This document shows, piece after piece, positions 33,357-44,639 of a stretch of 64,000 bases of DNA. The notes under the pieces are model-generated. The model was given only the letters and a program-made list of their open reading frames with translations, was not told where the DNA came from and did not search any database. Position numbers and translations under genes: made by a program. Source of the DNA: Micropterix aruncella. Lineage: Eukaryota > Arthropoda > Insecta > Lepidoptera > Micropterigidae. Where the stretch lies: the NCBI GenBank assembly GCA_944548615.1, contig OX155954.1, positions 9,357,881 through 9,421,880 of the forward strand, in the 5' to 3' direction. The stretch's first letter is position 1. Every line of letters starts with the position of its first letter.

Positions 33357-34450
33357 AGAAATCGGTTGTGTCACCCCAAGATTTTCCTGGCAAGTAGCCA
33401 AGGCCCTTTTGGAAGGATTTTGAGCGTGATATACCTTCGGGAAGAAGGTTTACCTGATTGAAAGGGATAGTCGGCGACATACGCGGTTAGTAAGAATGCA
33501 TCACATTAAACACATTGAAATCAATTGTTTACGTAAATATACTAACTGGGGAACATTTTATGTGATTTCGGCTTAATAAGGTACCTACACAAATGACCAA
33601 ATGTCAAGTCTGTAAGTTCAATATTTCGACATTAAAATATGACTAGGGCGCCTCCTGGTGGACCGATTTCACCCAAAACGTTTTCAACTCTTTCCATGAC
33701 CAAATAATGCCTGCATGCCAAATTTTAACTCAATCGGATTAACCTTACGGACGCCAACAGTGCCTATAGGCATTTTGCGTCGTTTGACAGATCCGCTCGT
33801 AGCCGTTTCGGCCGGCCCTCATATAGGTATATTATATAAATATATAATAGGTATACATAACTAACAAGATTAATTACTAGGTAATATATCTATCTATACA
33901 AAAGCAATATTGTTAGTACCTATTTATTTTTAATACCGACCAATAAATTGTGGTGCAGTTTTTGCGCGCGAAGGCTGGCTTTCGACCGGTTAAGCGTATA
34001 GGCACTATAGTGGAGGAATACACACATACATTTTTTTAAGTTTTTGATTTGTTGTTTGGGGCTTTTCTAAAGTCTTTGTGAGCCTTGTAACACTGCGACC
34101 ATTGCTAGTCTATTGTGTTTGCCACCTACTATAGTTCTGCGCTAAGCCTCGTATCATTTAAGAACCGCAACAGGCTTTTGGCGCCTGATTGTTTTACCTC
34201 CTCAGGTTGGAGGTAATGACGATCCAAGTGAGTGTATCATTTGCGCATCAGTAAGCCACACTCGCACATGAGGTACAGCCTGTACCTCAGAGGAAACTCC
34301 CCTGTACCTCTGTCCCTTGAAAGAACCTGCACTTTTTAGTGTCTTCACACAGAAACACAGAGACTTTTATCTAGAAATGGTCTTAATCGTCTCAGAGTGG
34401 TTCAAAATAGATGTTTCCGTCCAACTCGAAAAAAAAATGCGCGTTCACAA
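33357..34450 (-). repeat. PQ-family repeat, copy 2 (with nested LINE fragment)
   Basis: Its end region 'cggttgtgtcaccccaag' (33363) and 'gatagtcggcgacat' (33467) pair with 39.5 kb and, inverted, with 51.5 kb. 'atatttcgacattaaaatat' (33623) and 'ggtcttaatcgtctcag' (34379) are shared with the other copies. A LINE fragment at 34042-34335 interrupts it. Confidence 0.75.
34042..34335 (-). pseudogene. RNase H-type LINE C-terminal fragment, nested in PQ
   Basis: It is the same element as 60680-60980: shared 'ctatagttctgcgctaagcc', 'tcatttaagaac-gcaacagg', 'ttgttttacctcc-c-ggttg' and 'gaacctgcac'. It corresponds to the zinc-knuckle end of the polymerase plus the 3' UTR. It breaks the PQ copy between 'ggaatacacacataca' and 'cacagaaacacagag'. 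Confidence 0.75.
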
Positions 34451-34626
34451 CATATATTTTGCCATATTATTATCATTGTTGTTTAACCCTTGATTGTTTT
34501 TTAGGTATCAGTGTACTTTGTTTACTTTGAAATATTTTCATATATAGAGTAAGCTTCAACAATCTGTAAAGATTTTACAAAAATACATTGAAATTGAAAT
34601 TGAATTGAATTGAATTGAGTGGGCCG

Positions 34627-35169
34627 GGAAAGTAACGGTTCTCTGTAAGCTTTTCAAGATCTTGGATGGCGTCGCTCCCAATTATCTTACCGGCAGATTT
34701 ACTGCACTATCGGCTCATGAACGCCCTCTGAGATCAAAAAACAACCTGCTACTCTCTATCCCTAGTCACAGCAGTGACTTCTTCTCATTCTCTTTCACCG
34801 TGAATGGAGCCCGTCTTTGGAATGCTTTGCCGAAAAATGTGAGAACCGCGCCAAGCATAACAACTTTTAAAAACAGACTCAGAGAGCATTTGAAATCCTC
34901 CAGATAAATTCCCTTTCCCCTCCCATCCCCCTCCTTTTAAAACTTTAGCGTCCTTATAGGTGTTAGATTATTTTGATGTGGCAAATCTGTGCCCACAAAG
35001 AGTAAAGTATATACTTATCCTCCTCTATTTAAAGAGTATGACATATCGAGTTTCACCATATCCATTAAGTTATGTAGTCTACTCGCAAATAATGTTCTTA
35101 CAATAGTATAGGTTAGCTCTAAAATATTGCCTGCAGGCAATAAGCTCGCCTTTTCTTAAGAATAAAGAG

Positions 35170-35203
<34 letters not shown>

Positions 35204-35205
35204 TT
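34627..35205 (+). pseudogene. CR1/Jockey-type LINE 3' end with ATT-repeat tail
   Basis: The plus strand reads VTVLCKLFKILDGVAPNYL, then GARLWNALPKNVRTAPSITTFKNRLREHL to a stop near 34907. KLFKILDGLAP-YL and ARLWN-LP---R----L--FK--LK-HL are hallmark C-terminal motifs of these LINEs. About 260 bp of UTR and a tail of about 11 ATT units (~35172-35205) follow. The rest of the polymerase is lost by 5' truncation. Confidence 0.8.
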
Positions 35206-35837
35206 ATCATGTCGCAGAAATTAATCGATAAAAATTCGAAGGCCGGCCGTTAGATGAGATACATTGGAAAATTACTTTAATACCAAAATTTTCCATATAC
35301 GTACGTCATCGGACGGAGATTGTATAATTACAAATGGACGCATAAAAGACAAAAAAGCTTTAATGAGGCTTAGAAGCGGCGCTCATTTTAGCCGAATGGT
35401 CTCGCGTTGAATTGGGGAAACGCGTCCAGCGCAATATCACAGGCATAATTCGACCAAATTATACGTCTCTATGAAATAAAACTAGTTTGCATAATTGAAA
35501 TGGCTACGATCGCGTCCGCGACGACATGAAATAAGTGGCCGCGATGATGCCGGCAACGGCCAATTACACCATCCAATGGTGAAACTCGCGGCGGCCGAGC
35601 CATCTGCGCCCAAATTTGCTCGTCTTTTCGTAACTCTCGCTGAAATCTGTTCCTAATATTTCATTGATGCCATCATTGCGAGGTCACCGCTGATGGATAT
35701 ACTGTCTGTATAGTAAGTTATATATACCAGGAGGAATGGTTTTTCACAAGAAAATATTAAAAAATATTCTTCGCATTAAATGAATATTTCCCGTAATATC
35801 AAATCGTGAGCAGGCATTTTTACTTTTTTTTCACCAA
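35206..35837. other. GC-richer non-repeat block
   Basis: It contains 'gtccgcgacgacatgaaat' near 35514 and 'ctcgcggcggccgagccat' near 35585, several ATTA cores and no repeat partner. Candidate conserved non-coding DNA. The last ~140 bp are AT-rich. Confidence 0.3.
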
Positions 35838-36346
35838 ATTAGGTCACACCTAGTTTGACCGCCTAAAAAAATGTGATTTTTGTTTATTTTTTAAAGAAAT
35901 GTATTGCATTGAACGTTGTAAAAGTTTGAAGATATATTTGTGTAGTAATAAGGTATGTATAGTATTTTTTTTCAATGAAACCAAATTATTTTAGGTCTCA
36001 AAAAAAAAGTTCCCCCATTGCTGCAGTGATTGCGGCCTTCACAGTTCCTGAAATACAGAAAATAAACTAATATATATTGCCTATGCAATGACTGCTCCTG
36101 ATATGAGTTAAATGATCTTTTCTTTTTATTCATTTCAGGACCTGTGAAGGCCGCAATGGAACCCTTTTTTGCGACTTTGGAGATGGCGAATAACTTACTG
36201 AAAATAAAAAAAAACAATATGTATAGGTACAATAGTTATGCACAAATATATCCTCAAAATTTTAAAACATTCGATGTAATTCTTTTCTTTTAAAAAAATC
36301 CCAAAAATCACCTTTTTTAGCGATCACTCTAGGTTGCCCCTTAACA
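35838..36346. mobile_element. Nested fold-back MITE
   Basis: Outer inverted ends ~45 bp: left 'ttaggtcacacctagtttga' onward, right inverse 'ttaaggggcaacctagagtg' onward, both leading into 'gtgatttttg'. An inner pair, 'attgcggccttcaca' (36029-36054) and its inverse (36132-36157), forms a second stem. 509 bp, non-coding, superfamily unknown. Confidence 0.65.
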
Positions 36347-37167
36347 AATAATTATTACATGCTATTCTACCCCCATCAATCTTACAGTAATATACATATA
36401 ACACCAAAACATAAAATTAGATGCACATTTAGACTTAAAGGCATACTTTTTAATGTAAATCGTAATTGATATAACTATAATTTAAAATTTAGCAGCAAAC
36501 ACCGATGCCTCATCTCACAATTTTCAAAAGGTACACTTGATATGGCTACTAATAAAATATTATAATTATTCTTATGATGATGTGTGTATACGATTATTAT
36601 TGAATTCAGTCGCCGAAGTCGCTCAACAATTGCGTCTGAGCCAATCCATCAACAATGTGTCGCTACAATGCTAACCCGTCGTCACACTGGATAGACGCAA
36701 AAATTCTTAACAAAATGAGCATTAGCTTCGAAAGGAAATAAAAGAGAGCACCGTAGTAACAGGACTTATCTGGAAAGCGCTGTGAGTAATCCCCTTTTTG
36801 GGTTTTGTTGTGCGCAACGGGGTTTCTCCATTTATGCCCAACGTCCCGCGGCGGATTGGCGGTGTATGGGCTGCCAAATGGTATTTAGGCTTTTAGCGAT
36901 TATAAAAGCAACAATGCTTTTATTAGTAAAATAGGTACCTACTAAGATTTTAAATAGTGTATTAAACCGATGCGAAACCCCGCTATTAGCCTGGTATATA
37001 GTGGATACGTATATAATGGGAATGGCATGCGAGGGGAGATCGATATTTTCTATGCATATATAGCGATATAGGAAGCTGCTGCGAGAATTCTGAGTACGTT
37101 CTACATATACGCAGACGATTTGAAGGTATACTCTGCTATTTCTGAGTAACAATTGCGAGAGAGTATA
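36347..37167. other. Unassigned; GC-richer patch at 36595-36870
   Basis: The patch contains 'gcccaacgtcccgcggcgga' near 36837. No coding or repeat evidence was found. Flanks are AT-rich. Confidence 0.25.
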
Positions 37168-37260
37168 CTTGGAGGTGTCGACTACAACGGGCGAACCCGT
37201 CACCCCTGGAAGTTTTAACGATAATGATCGTTTTGTCTCCTGTGTGCGAGAGAGTACAGA
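37168..37260 (+). repeat. R-family 5'-end-only fragment
   Basis: Only the first ~90 bp of R are present: 'acttggaggtgtcgactaca', then the perfect hairpin ACGGG-CGAA-CCCGT and the second hairpin AACGAT-AATG-ATCGTT, stopping soon after. Target-primed retrotransposons usually lose the 5' end, so a 5'-only piece is unexpected. Confidence 0.75.
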
Positions 37261-37986
37261 TTGTTAGTGTTTCCAGTATTGACACCCCCCCGGTCCACCT
37301 CAGTCACCGTTTTCATTGCAATGTTTTTGTACGTTTCGTTATTTTAGTGTACATTGTAGCAAATTGCATCTAAAAACTAAAAGGAATGTTTTGCGAACAA
37401 TAATTATAAATAAGGTTGCATTGCCGCCTATGGCATCGTCATTTACATCGTCATCTACATTTGAGTGCATTTTTTGTCGATTTAATCGCTGATCTAATCG
37501 ATAAAAAAGTGAAGATTCACAAAATAAACGTCCGTAAACCTTCGGATTACACGCCTGTGAGTTTGGACTGCCCGATTTTTGGCCGTTCTTAAATTAGTCC
37601 CGGACATGCCCCCTGTTTTAGCCCCATCCGCCTTGACAGTGCAGAAACCAAATAGGGAAACGTGTATAAACTGTCCTTAACGTCATTTTTATAATATTAA
37701 GCTCGGTAAGTATAAGGTAGTCCATTTCAGACCGATGACAGAAATTACCAATACATCAGCGAATATTTGGCTCCATTTCAGCGCGTTTTTAAGCGCTGAA
37801 CGAGGCACCAAAAGGAAACGAATATAGGCCAATAAATTTCACATACATTCCTTTTGAAGACCCACGACTTACACTCCTACATATAATTCAAACATAATCC
37901 ATCACACAATAAAAGAGAAATAGTTTAATTTTGATGTTATAACTAATAGATTGGAGGCAATGTTTTGAAAAATTGATTATGTAGAT
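37261..37986. other. Unassigned stretch
   Basis: Mixed composition with a short C-run near 37286-37292; no element or ORF identified. Confidence 0.3.
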
Positions 37987-37989
37987 AGT

Positions 37990-38309
37990 GGCTCGATTGT
38001 TTTCTTCGTGAACTAATATCGGAAAATAGTTCATGCGAACGAGACAGAGCAGTGCGTCAGAGCGGAATGTAAAATGAACGATCGTATACCTTTTCCAGCA
38101 CATAAACTATCTGCCGCACATAAAACCATCTGTATTCGTTTGAAAACATTTCGTCTGGTCTTACGTTATGCCGCTTTATGCTCGATTGCTGGTTTTATGC
38201 TGGAAAAGTGACAATCGTTCATTTTATATTCCGCTCTAATGTATTGGCCTGTTTCGCTATAGCGTGAAATAATTCCGATTTTAGGTCACGAAGAAACGCA
38301 TTAGGGTCT
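37990..38309. mobile_element. F-family TIR element, copy 1
   Basis: The ends are GGCTCGATTGTTTTCTTCGTG at the left and, inverted, a decayed version of the same at the right (cacgaagaaacgcattaggg). AGT is found on both sides (37987-37989, 38310-38312). The interior shares 'gaatgtaaaatgaacgatcg' and 'ggaaaagtgacaatcgttca' with copy 2. ~320 bp, non-coding. Confidence 0.8.
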
Positions 38310-38500
38310 AGTATGCAGATCCGCACATTCCACGAAATATCTGCAATGTAAAATTCCAGAACAAAAAAATAACCTTATCGAAGTCGAGATCCAATTAATA
38401 CCTATGTGGATCCTAACGAACTTTGAAAGTTACTACTCGCACCTATAATTTGTGGCTACAATAGTTAGTTCGAGAAAGAATTGTAAGATGTTTTAGAGTT

Positions 38501-38935
38501 TAGTGATTTTCAACCAGTCAGTCGCGACTTCTGGGGGGTCGCGAAGAGACCTCGCAGGCAATCTAAAACTAAAAATCGAACATGTTACAAAAATTTTATT
38601 TATGTATTAATATGCAAACATTTACAACTTCGAAAGAAAAACGTGTTTATTGTGTGTTTTGCTATTGCGTTTACAACCCTTTATGTTGATCTAAGACGGA
38701 AATCGTAAGGTACAACATCAAAAGTTAAAAACAGTTTGAATAAATGTGGTTTTTGCCATTGTTTTTACAAAAAGTTTATTTAGTGGATGCTTACAACGTT
38801 TTGTGCCGTTTGTGCCGTCAACGTCAGTGGACGTTTACAACTGTGGAAGATAAATAAGACAGTCTAAGGGTTTCGCGTAGGAGTTTTTTATATACGAATA
38901 AGGGTGTCGCCATCGAAAAAGGTTGAAAAGCACTG
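38501..38935. mobile_element. Non-autonomous hAT-like element
   Basis: The left end TAGTGATTTTCAACCA mirrors the right end (inverse CAGTGCTTTTCAACCTTTTT). TTTTAGAG occurs at 38491-38498 and 38936-38943, an 8-bp duplication offset by 2 nt on the left. 'ggggggtcgcg' follows the left end, as in many hAT MITEs. No coding capacity. Confidence 0.75.
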
Positions 38936-38943
38936 TTTTAGAG

Positions 38944-39504
38944 AATACTTACTATTTAAATTCGCCGTTCGTTTCTACTTGATATTAAAATTTAGGTATA
39001 GGTGCTATCAAACTTAATTATAGGCGCTATTTTAACACTTTAGTACCTTACAATTCAGAGTTTTATACGTTTAGGCCAAGTAATGCGATAAGTATGATAC
39101 ATATCGTACAACAATGCAAGATTTTTGGTACAACGGATTATTTTACAATTTAGCGACATTCACTCATAAGCGAATAATAATACGGAGCCGGTATGAAATT
39201 GCTACCTATTAAATTAAATACGGGTTATAGTTGAATATAGGTATGTCCTCTGCGTTTCCTTGGGCTAATAATGCCAATTTTTGAGAAACGCTATTCATGT
39301 CAGGTATTTTCCGGCGTACATCTATCTATTAAGTGGGTATCTACTTAAACGATTATCGTGTTCAATGCTGCATAGGAAATTAATTTGTTTATTTTGTAGT
39401 AACTATTTGATTGGTCGCTATAATGACGGAATTATCTTGATGAGAAGGTCTATCGGTTAATAATATAATACATTATAGGTATACGTAGCTTAGTAGTTAA
39501 GTAA
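38944..39504. other. AT-rich non-coding stretch
   Basis: No recognised feature. Confidence 0.35.
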
Positions 39505-40289
39505 AATGATCGGTTGTGTCACCCCAAAACTTAACCGGAAACTAGCCAAGGACTTACAGAAAGATTTTGAGAGTTATGTCCCTTGGGGAAGGAGGTTGGC
39601 TGATTGATAGTCGGCGACGAGCGCGGATAGTGGGCTCGATTGCATTTCTTCGTGAATCAAAACTGAAATTACTTCAAGCGAAGCGAACGAGATAGACGAA
39701 TACGTCAGTGCGGAATATGAAATGAACGATCGTCAATTTTCCCACTTTAAAACTACCTGTCGAACTTATAGCCGTCTGAATAAATTTAAAACATTTCGTG
39801 CGGTATTAGATTCATCTGCTTTGTATTGGTGGGTAAATTTAATGCGGAAAAGTGACAACCATTCATTTCACGTTCCGCTCTAACGTATTGCCCTGTCTCT
39901 TTCACAGGAACTAATTCCCGATTTTAGTTCACGAAGAAACGCAATCGAGCCCAGTGACAATGCATACGCGTCCAATTCAATCGTTTATACAATTATACCT
40001 ACTGACCGGCGAAAATGCAATGTGGCTCCGGCCTTACAGAGTATCTGTGTACCAAACTTCTAGTCTATAAGTGCAATATTTCGAGATTGAAATATGACTA
40101 GTGCGCCAAATTTCAGCTCAATCGGATTAAACTTTTGGGCGCTATCTTGGAGGTATACACACAGACAGACACACAGGAGACATACAAAGACACGCAGACC
40201 GACTTCCATCTGGAAATGATCTTAATCGACTCATGGGGGCTAAAATGGGTATTTCCTTCTTCATTACGAAAAAAATTGCGCATTCACAA
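39505..40289 (-). repeat. PQ-family repeat, copy 3 (with nested F and adjacent T element)
   Basis: It starts 'tcggttgtgtcaccccaaa' and continues 'agtcggcgacgagcgcggat', is interrupted by F at 39632-39952, then resumes through 'atatttcgagattgaaatat', 'ctcaatcggattaaac', 'gatcttaatcgactcat' and 'gcgcattcacaac', where a T element has inserted. It matches 50.9-51.6 kb in reverse. Confidence 0.8.
39632..39952. mobile_element. F-family TIR element, copy 2 (intact ends)
   Basis: The ends are GGGCTCGATTGCATTTCTTC and the inverse GGGCTCGATTGCGTTTCTTC; similarity continues for ~37 bp. A clean 3-bp AGT duplication (39629-39631, 39953-39955) is supported by the uninterrupted PQ copy at 51.5 kb, whose inverse reads straight through 'gcggatagtgagg'. 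321 bp, no ORF. Confidence 0.9.
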
Positions 40290-40528
40290 CATCGACATAT
40301 AAGGTCTAGATATGCCCTTAGGTATAAATGAGTTGGCTCATAGCCTTTGCGCGTAAAAACGTGTGACAGAGAGAGAGAGAGAGAGAGAGAAATACATTAA
40401 ACAGTATGCGGGAGAATAGCACGCCAATATTCTTCGCGGGATCGCTCACATTGGAAAGCTTATTGATCAATATTGAAGTGGTTATTTTCGCGCGGGAAAG
40501 GCCTATTATAGGCCCTTATATATCGATG
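40290..40528. mobile_element. T-family TIR element, copy 3
   Basis: It begins CATCGACATATAAGGTCTAG and ends ...TTATATATCGATG, flanked by a perfect 8-bp duplication ATTCACAA (40282-40289, 40529-40536). The target lies inside the PQ repeat; the undisturbed sequence is visible near 34444 (gttcacaacat). Somewhat shorter than the other copies and carries an internal (GA)n run. Confidence 0.88.
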
Positions 40529-40609
40529 ATTCACAAGACTGCCGGGAAAGTAGATTATATTACAGATAACTATGCTTTTTTTTTTTAATCAACCTAATAC
40601 TTTTTGGTT

Positions 40610-40898
40610 TGATTGTTTATTGTTTGTTTATACTCTTTATTGTGAAATGTCACATTGGGCGGGTTTATTGTCATATGACAATCTCTTACAACCAACCCTA
40701 CTATGACGTATTATATGTATGTGTGCGTGTAAGATGTCTGTAAGTGTGGGTCTTGTTATTGCATTCGATCGACAGAATTGAAAATGCAATTCCGTTAATT
40801 TGACCCCAATTACGGAAAATCGTGACCCAGCCGGGAATCGAACCCGGGACCTTACAATGTAAGATCAGGCGACCTAGCCACTATGCCACCGGGCCGTA
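40610..40898 (-). repeat. tRNA-derived SINE, minus copy
   Basis: On the minus strand the head reads 'gcccggtggcatagtggcta' followed by 'gggttcgattcccggctggg', clear polymerase III A- and B-box sequence. The body continues through 'ggttggttgtaagagattgt' and 'cataTGACAATAAACCCGCC' to 'caataaagagtataaaca'. It matches the 56448-56720 copy throughout. It is not a functional tRNA gene because the tRNA-like part is incomplete and fused to an unrelated body. Confidence 0.88.
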
Positions 40899-41396
40899 CA
40901 ATTAGGAAAGTAATAAATTCCACTGTATTTAAAGCAGCACATACATTTTATTATTGTCGCCCGCACAGTCCGTTACAGTCCACAATAATTGTTCTCATCA
41001 TGTCAAATTCGAAAATTGTCCGCTCCTCCGTAGGGTCCGTTATTGTAGTCGTTTAACGTCAATCGGTTCCACTTCGGGGCACTCGTATGGACCGTGAAAA
41101 GGCCCAAAGCGGCCCTAATCCCATTCAAGGGCCAAATGGACACACCGGCACTCGAAAGAAAGTAAAGCGGTTTTTTTGTTCCTTCGCGCGTTTATTGAAG
41201 TGACAGGCGGAGAGCGCTGTTGACGTTTTGCATGAGACCTACACAACAATGATCTTAATTGGAGATATTTTCAGATAATATTATTCCAGGAGTAGAAGAC
41301 TGGATAACTTGAGCGTATCCTTGTTTCACACAAGCGTATCCGTATCCTGTTATCACATTCAGATTAAACAACAACTTCGTTTTATCCATCGATATA
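40899..41396. other. GC-richer non-repeat block
   Basis: The stretch from 40960 to 41230 is single-copy here and GC-richer, without splice or coding evidence. The final 130 bp are AT-rich. Confidence 0.25.
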
Positions 41397-41662
41397 TTAG
41401 CTAGATCTACCCTCACATACAAAGAAGTTGGCTACACTACCCTTTGTTCGTAAATCATGTGACAGAGAGAGAGAGAGTAATAAATTGAACGGTATGCGAG
41501 AAAATAGCGCGCCGATATTCTTCGCGGCAGCTCTCACACTGGAAACGGTCGGCTGTCTGCCAGCGGACTGCGACCAAACTACTACTGACCGGCTTTTAGT
41601 AGTGGTTTTGAAGGGGTCATTTTCGAGCGCGAAAGACCTATCTAGGGGATCATATGTCGATG
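41397..41662. mobile_element. T-family TIR element, copy 2
   Basis: It begins CATCGATATATTAGCTAGAT and ends ...GATCATATGTCGATG, with a perfect 8-bp duplication GTTTTATC (41389-41396, 41663-41670). 266 bp. The open frame across it is not conserved in the other copies. Confidence 0.9.
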
Positions 41663-41670
41663 GTTTTATC

Positions 41671-44157
41671 CGTCAAATATGCCTGCGTCAAGTTTTTATT
41701 TGCAATATTTAACATATGCACCGCCATATTAGTAATAGGCCCATTTTACAATATCTGACATCTTCATCCAGATGGTAAGTGATACTTATTAGTATCCGCA
41801 AGCAATTCACGTGTCGAAATTGAGCAGTAGGTCTAGAATATAGATTTAAGTAGATTGATTACCTACTTACACAGATTTTTGAAGAATTAACTCTTTGCGA
41901 ATTCTATTGCAATAAGAGCTTGGCAATATCCCACGAGGAAGTACATCACATGACACCAGGTATAAAGACCATTACCTTTAACCGATCCTAGCAAGTACTG
42001 CCAAGTTCCTGGCGACTAATCAATACAAAAGCCTCAAACTTATTAATAAATTGCCTGATAGATTAAAGTCGATTAAAAAAACGATATTTTCAAGAGATTC
42101 CTATGAGTGTATCTAATTAAAAACAATATGTATGCGGATATTAGTATATTTTGATTATTTGTAAGTAGGTAATATTAAATATAATATTACAGCCATGACA
42201 ACTATCATGATAGTTATGTTTTTAATAATTAAATTTAAAGCGTTTAATTTTGTGACGCATCCAAGTGTAGGAATGCCTATCTACTGGAGTAGTTGATTGT
42301 ATTGTATTGTATTGATAGCGACATATATAATATAAATATTGTGAATACAGCATCGTTTTATTAAATTTTATTTAATAGTAATTTTTAATTTAATAATAAT
42401 ACTGATATTTAATTTAATAATAAAACCCAACCAACTTATTTTTTTTGTTGTCAATTGTTTATTGTATTTTCCTTGTTTTTTGTTAATTAGAAAGTTTGGA
42501 GTAGGTAACTTTATATGATCTTTGTTAAATTGACTAACTAATTATATACAAATTAATGTCATTCCTACACAACAGCAATATTTGTAATGAAAATAAATAC
42601 TCTTTATCTCTCTCTCTCTCCCTCTCTTTATACAAGGTGCATTTAAAAAGTTCCACGGCTACCTCGAATTAAATTGGGTAATAACAAAAAATAAATAGTT
42701 TTTAATATATGTAGCTACTTCTCTTTCCTCACCATACACTCGTGAGAACGGCTGTAGGGAATACGGAACTCTTTGACAAAACCTCCAACTGGAATTCTGT
42801 TCAAAATCACTATCATTTTTAATGAATGAAACATCTTCAAAACGCTAACCAATGAGGACGGTTTTAAGTTTAATGAAGAGCTGCATGACGTACACTGGGG
42901 GATATCGAGCGACTATGAGGTGTGTTCGGAGACCCAAAACCTGACGCACAAGAATGCTGGTGTGGGACAGCTCATTGTCGTATTATAGACTTCGACTCGA
43001 ATACGACGAATTCTTGCGAGCGGGCTTTTTAGGACTTCCACAAAAGGCCAGGGGGCAAGCATTCCCGATAAATGTACGGCTTTTAAAGCAAAATAATGGC
43101 GCAACACTTTGCTCCATTTTTAAACGATGATAACGCATATAGACAGACTGACGCAGATCACGTTTAGATGAGACGCCGTGCTGCCGAGCGATACAATAGA
43201 AATACGGGAAATAGAGGAAGGTTCAGTCTACGTATATAGTTGTATAATTGAAGTAAAGATGCCACTTGTTTCTTTTACAAAAAAAATAGTCCGGGGATTT
43301 ATTGAACCCAGTAGTAAGCTAAAATAGTATCACAGTTTTGTAAATTGGCGCAGAAGGTTCGCTGATGTTTATTATGTAGATATTAATTACGTTAAATATC
43401 TGAGTTATGAATTGAGTCTAAAATTACTACTAAGATGTTAAACAAACAAAATAACTACTGTGATTTACCTAATGCTTTAACCCTCCAATCGCGGGAGACG
43501 CGTTCAGCTCTTTCAATACGATTCTGCTGAGTACGCTATTATCGCGTTGCATATAATTTCTGAACTATTACTCCGCTGTTTCCAGGTCGATTTTTTTTTC
43601 TGTTACTCTGTAACATAGAGAGTCGCATTTTCCACGATCTAAAGTCGCAGGGCCGACGGGAACGGACAAGCTACGACCTGTATTGTAAAATATAGACCAG
43701 GCACCGCCTAATTTACATTAATTTGTGCAGTTCAGGTTGTGTCTGTTGTTTATTGGTTTATTCTCAATAGGTCGAAACGTGAAATATGTTCTTGTGATGA
43801 GACTGATGGTGCTCGATAAATTGAAAAATTATAAATAAGTTTTCCTCTCTGATTCTTCCATTGTTCGCGATATTCGCATTTACCGCACGTTGAATATCAA
43901 TTAAATTTTACTTGAAAATTTAAGTTCTTGTTTTTTTTTTTGTTTCATTCTTTCATTATAACCTTTGTACTTATTTTAAATATCGAGTAAACTTGGCACT
44001 TGATTTTATATTTTTAAAAATCGTTCGGAAAATTGCTCGCGGTTGGTGGGTTAATCTACATACCTACTTAAATAAAAATGATCGTTTGTTCAACATCTTA
44101 AATCTCCGAAAGTTCATCACCGATTGCTTTGAAATTTTGATGCAATGTTGCATTCGA
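41671..44157. other. Mostly AT-rich, unassigned
   Basis: It contains a CT-rich run (~42606-42628) followed by 'acaaggtgcatttaaaaagt', which may be the edge of a mariner-like remnant (not demonstrated). Also a less AT-rich segment at 42720-43210 with a 64-codon minus frame of unknown nature, and a GC-richer patch at 43480-43690. On the proposed gene model this is the 5' part of the first intron. Confidence 0.3.
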
Positions 44158-44382
<225 letters not shown>

Positions 44383-44552
44383 AACATATTATATAGATGT
44401 AGTACGTGTGACAGGTAAAAACATTTTTTTGAACTACAGCAACGCAAAGCGCCACAACGAATCATAGCCGGATACCTACAGCTAGTATTGGATAAATTGT
44501 AACATCAATACTTGTTAATTAAGTATAATAGAAATGATTAAAAGTGACTTAC

Positions 44553-44639
44553 GATAGATTTGTTTGATATATTCATAGTGACAGCTGGTATCGGTGCGCC
44601 GTAAAACTGGCCGGCGGCCGGGCTCATATCGGTTATCAT
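44553..44639 (-). CDS. Candidate first coding exon of an unidentified gene
   Basis: On the minus strand a 29-codon frame begins MITDMSPAAGQFYGA and ends MNISNKSI, running without interruption into GTAAGTCAC, a consensus splice donor (GT at 44552-44551), in phase 0. An in-frame TGA upstream (~44720) makes the 44639 ATG the first available start, with a second ATG five codons in. The composition (P, A, G, then T/N/S) resembles the N-terminus of a host protein and not a transposon. It lies just inside a GC-rich block, as expected for a first exon. I do not recognise the protein, and no downstream exon was found in the window, so the call rests on signal layout only. Confidence 0.4.

Noticed and set aside
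42632..43250. Mariner-family transposase remnant
   Set aside because: Only an 'acaaggtgcatttaaaaagt' edge looked suggestive; no transposase motif or second inverted end was found.
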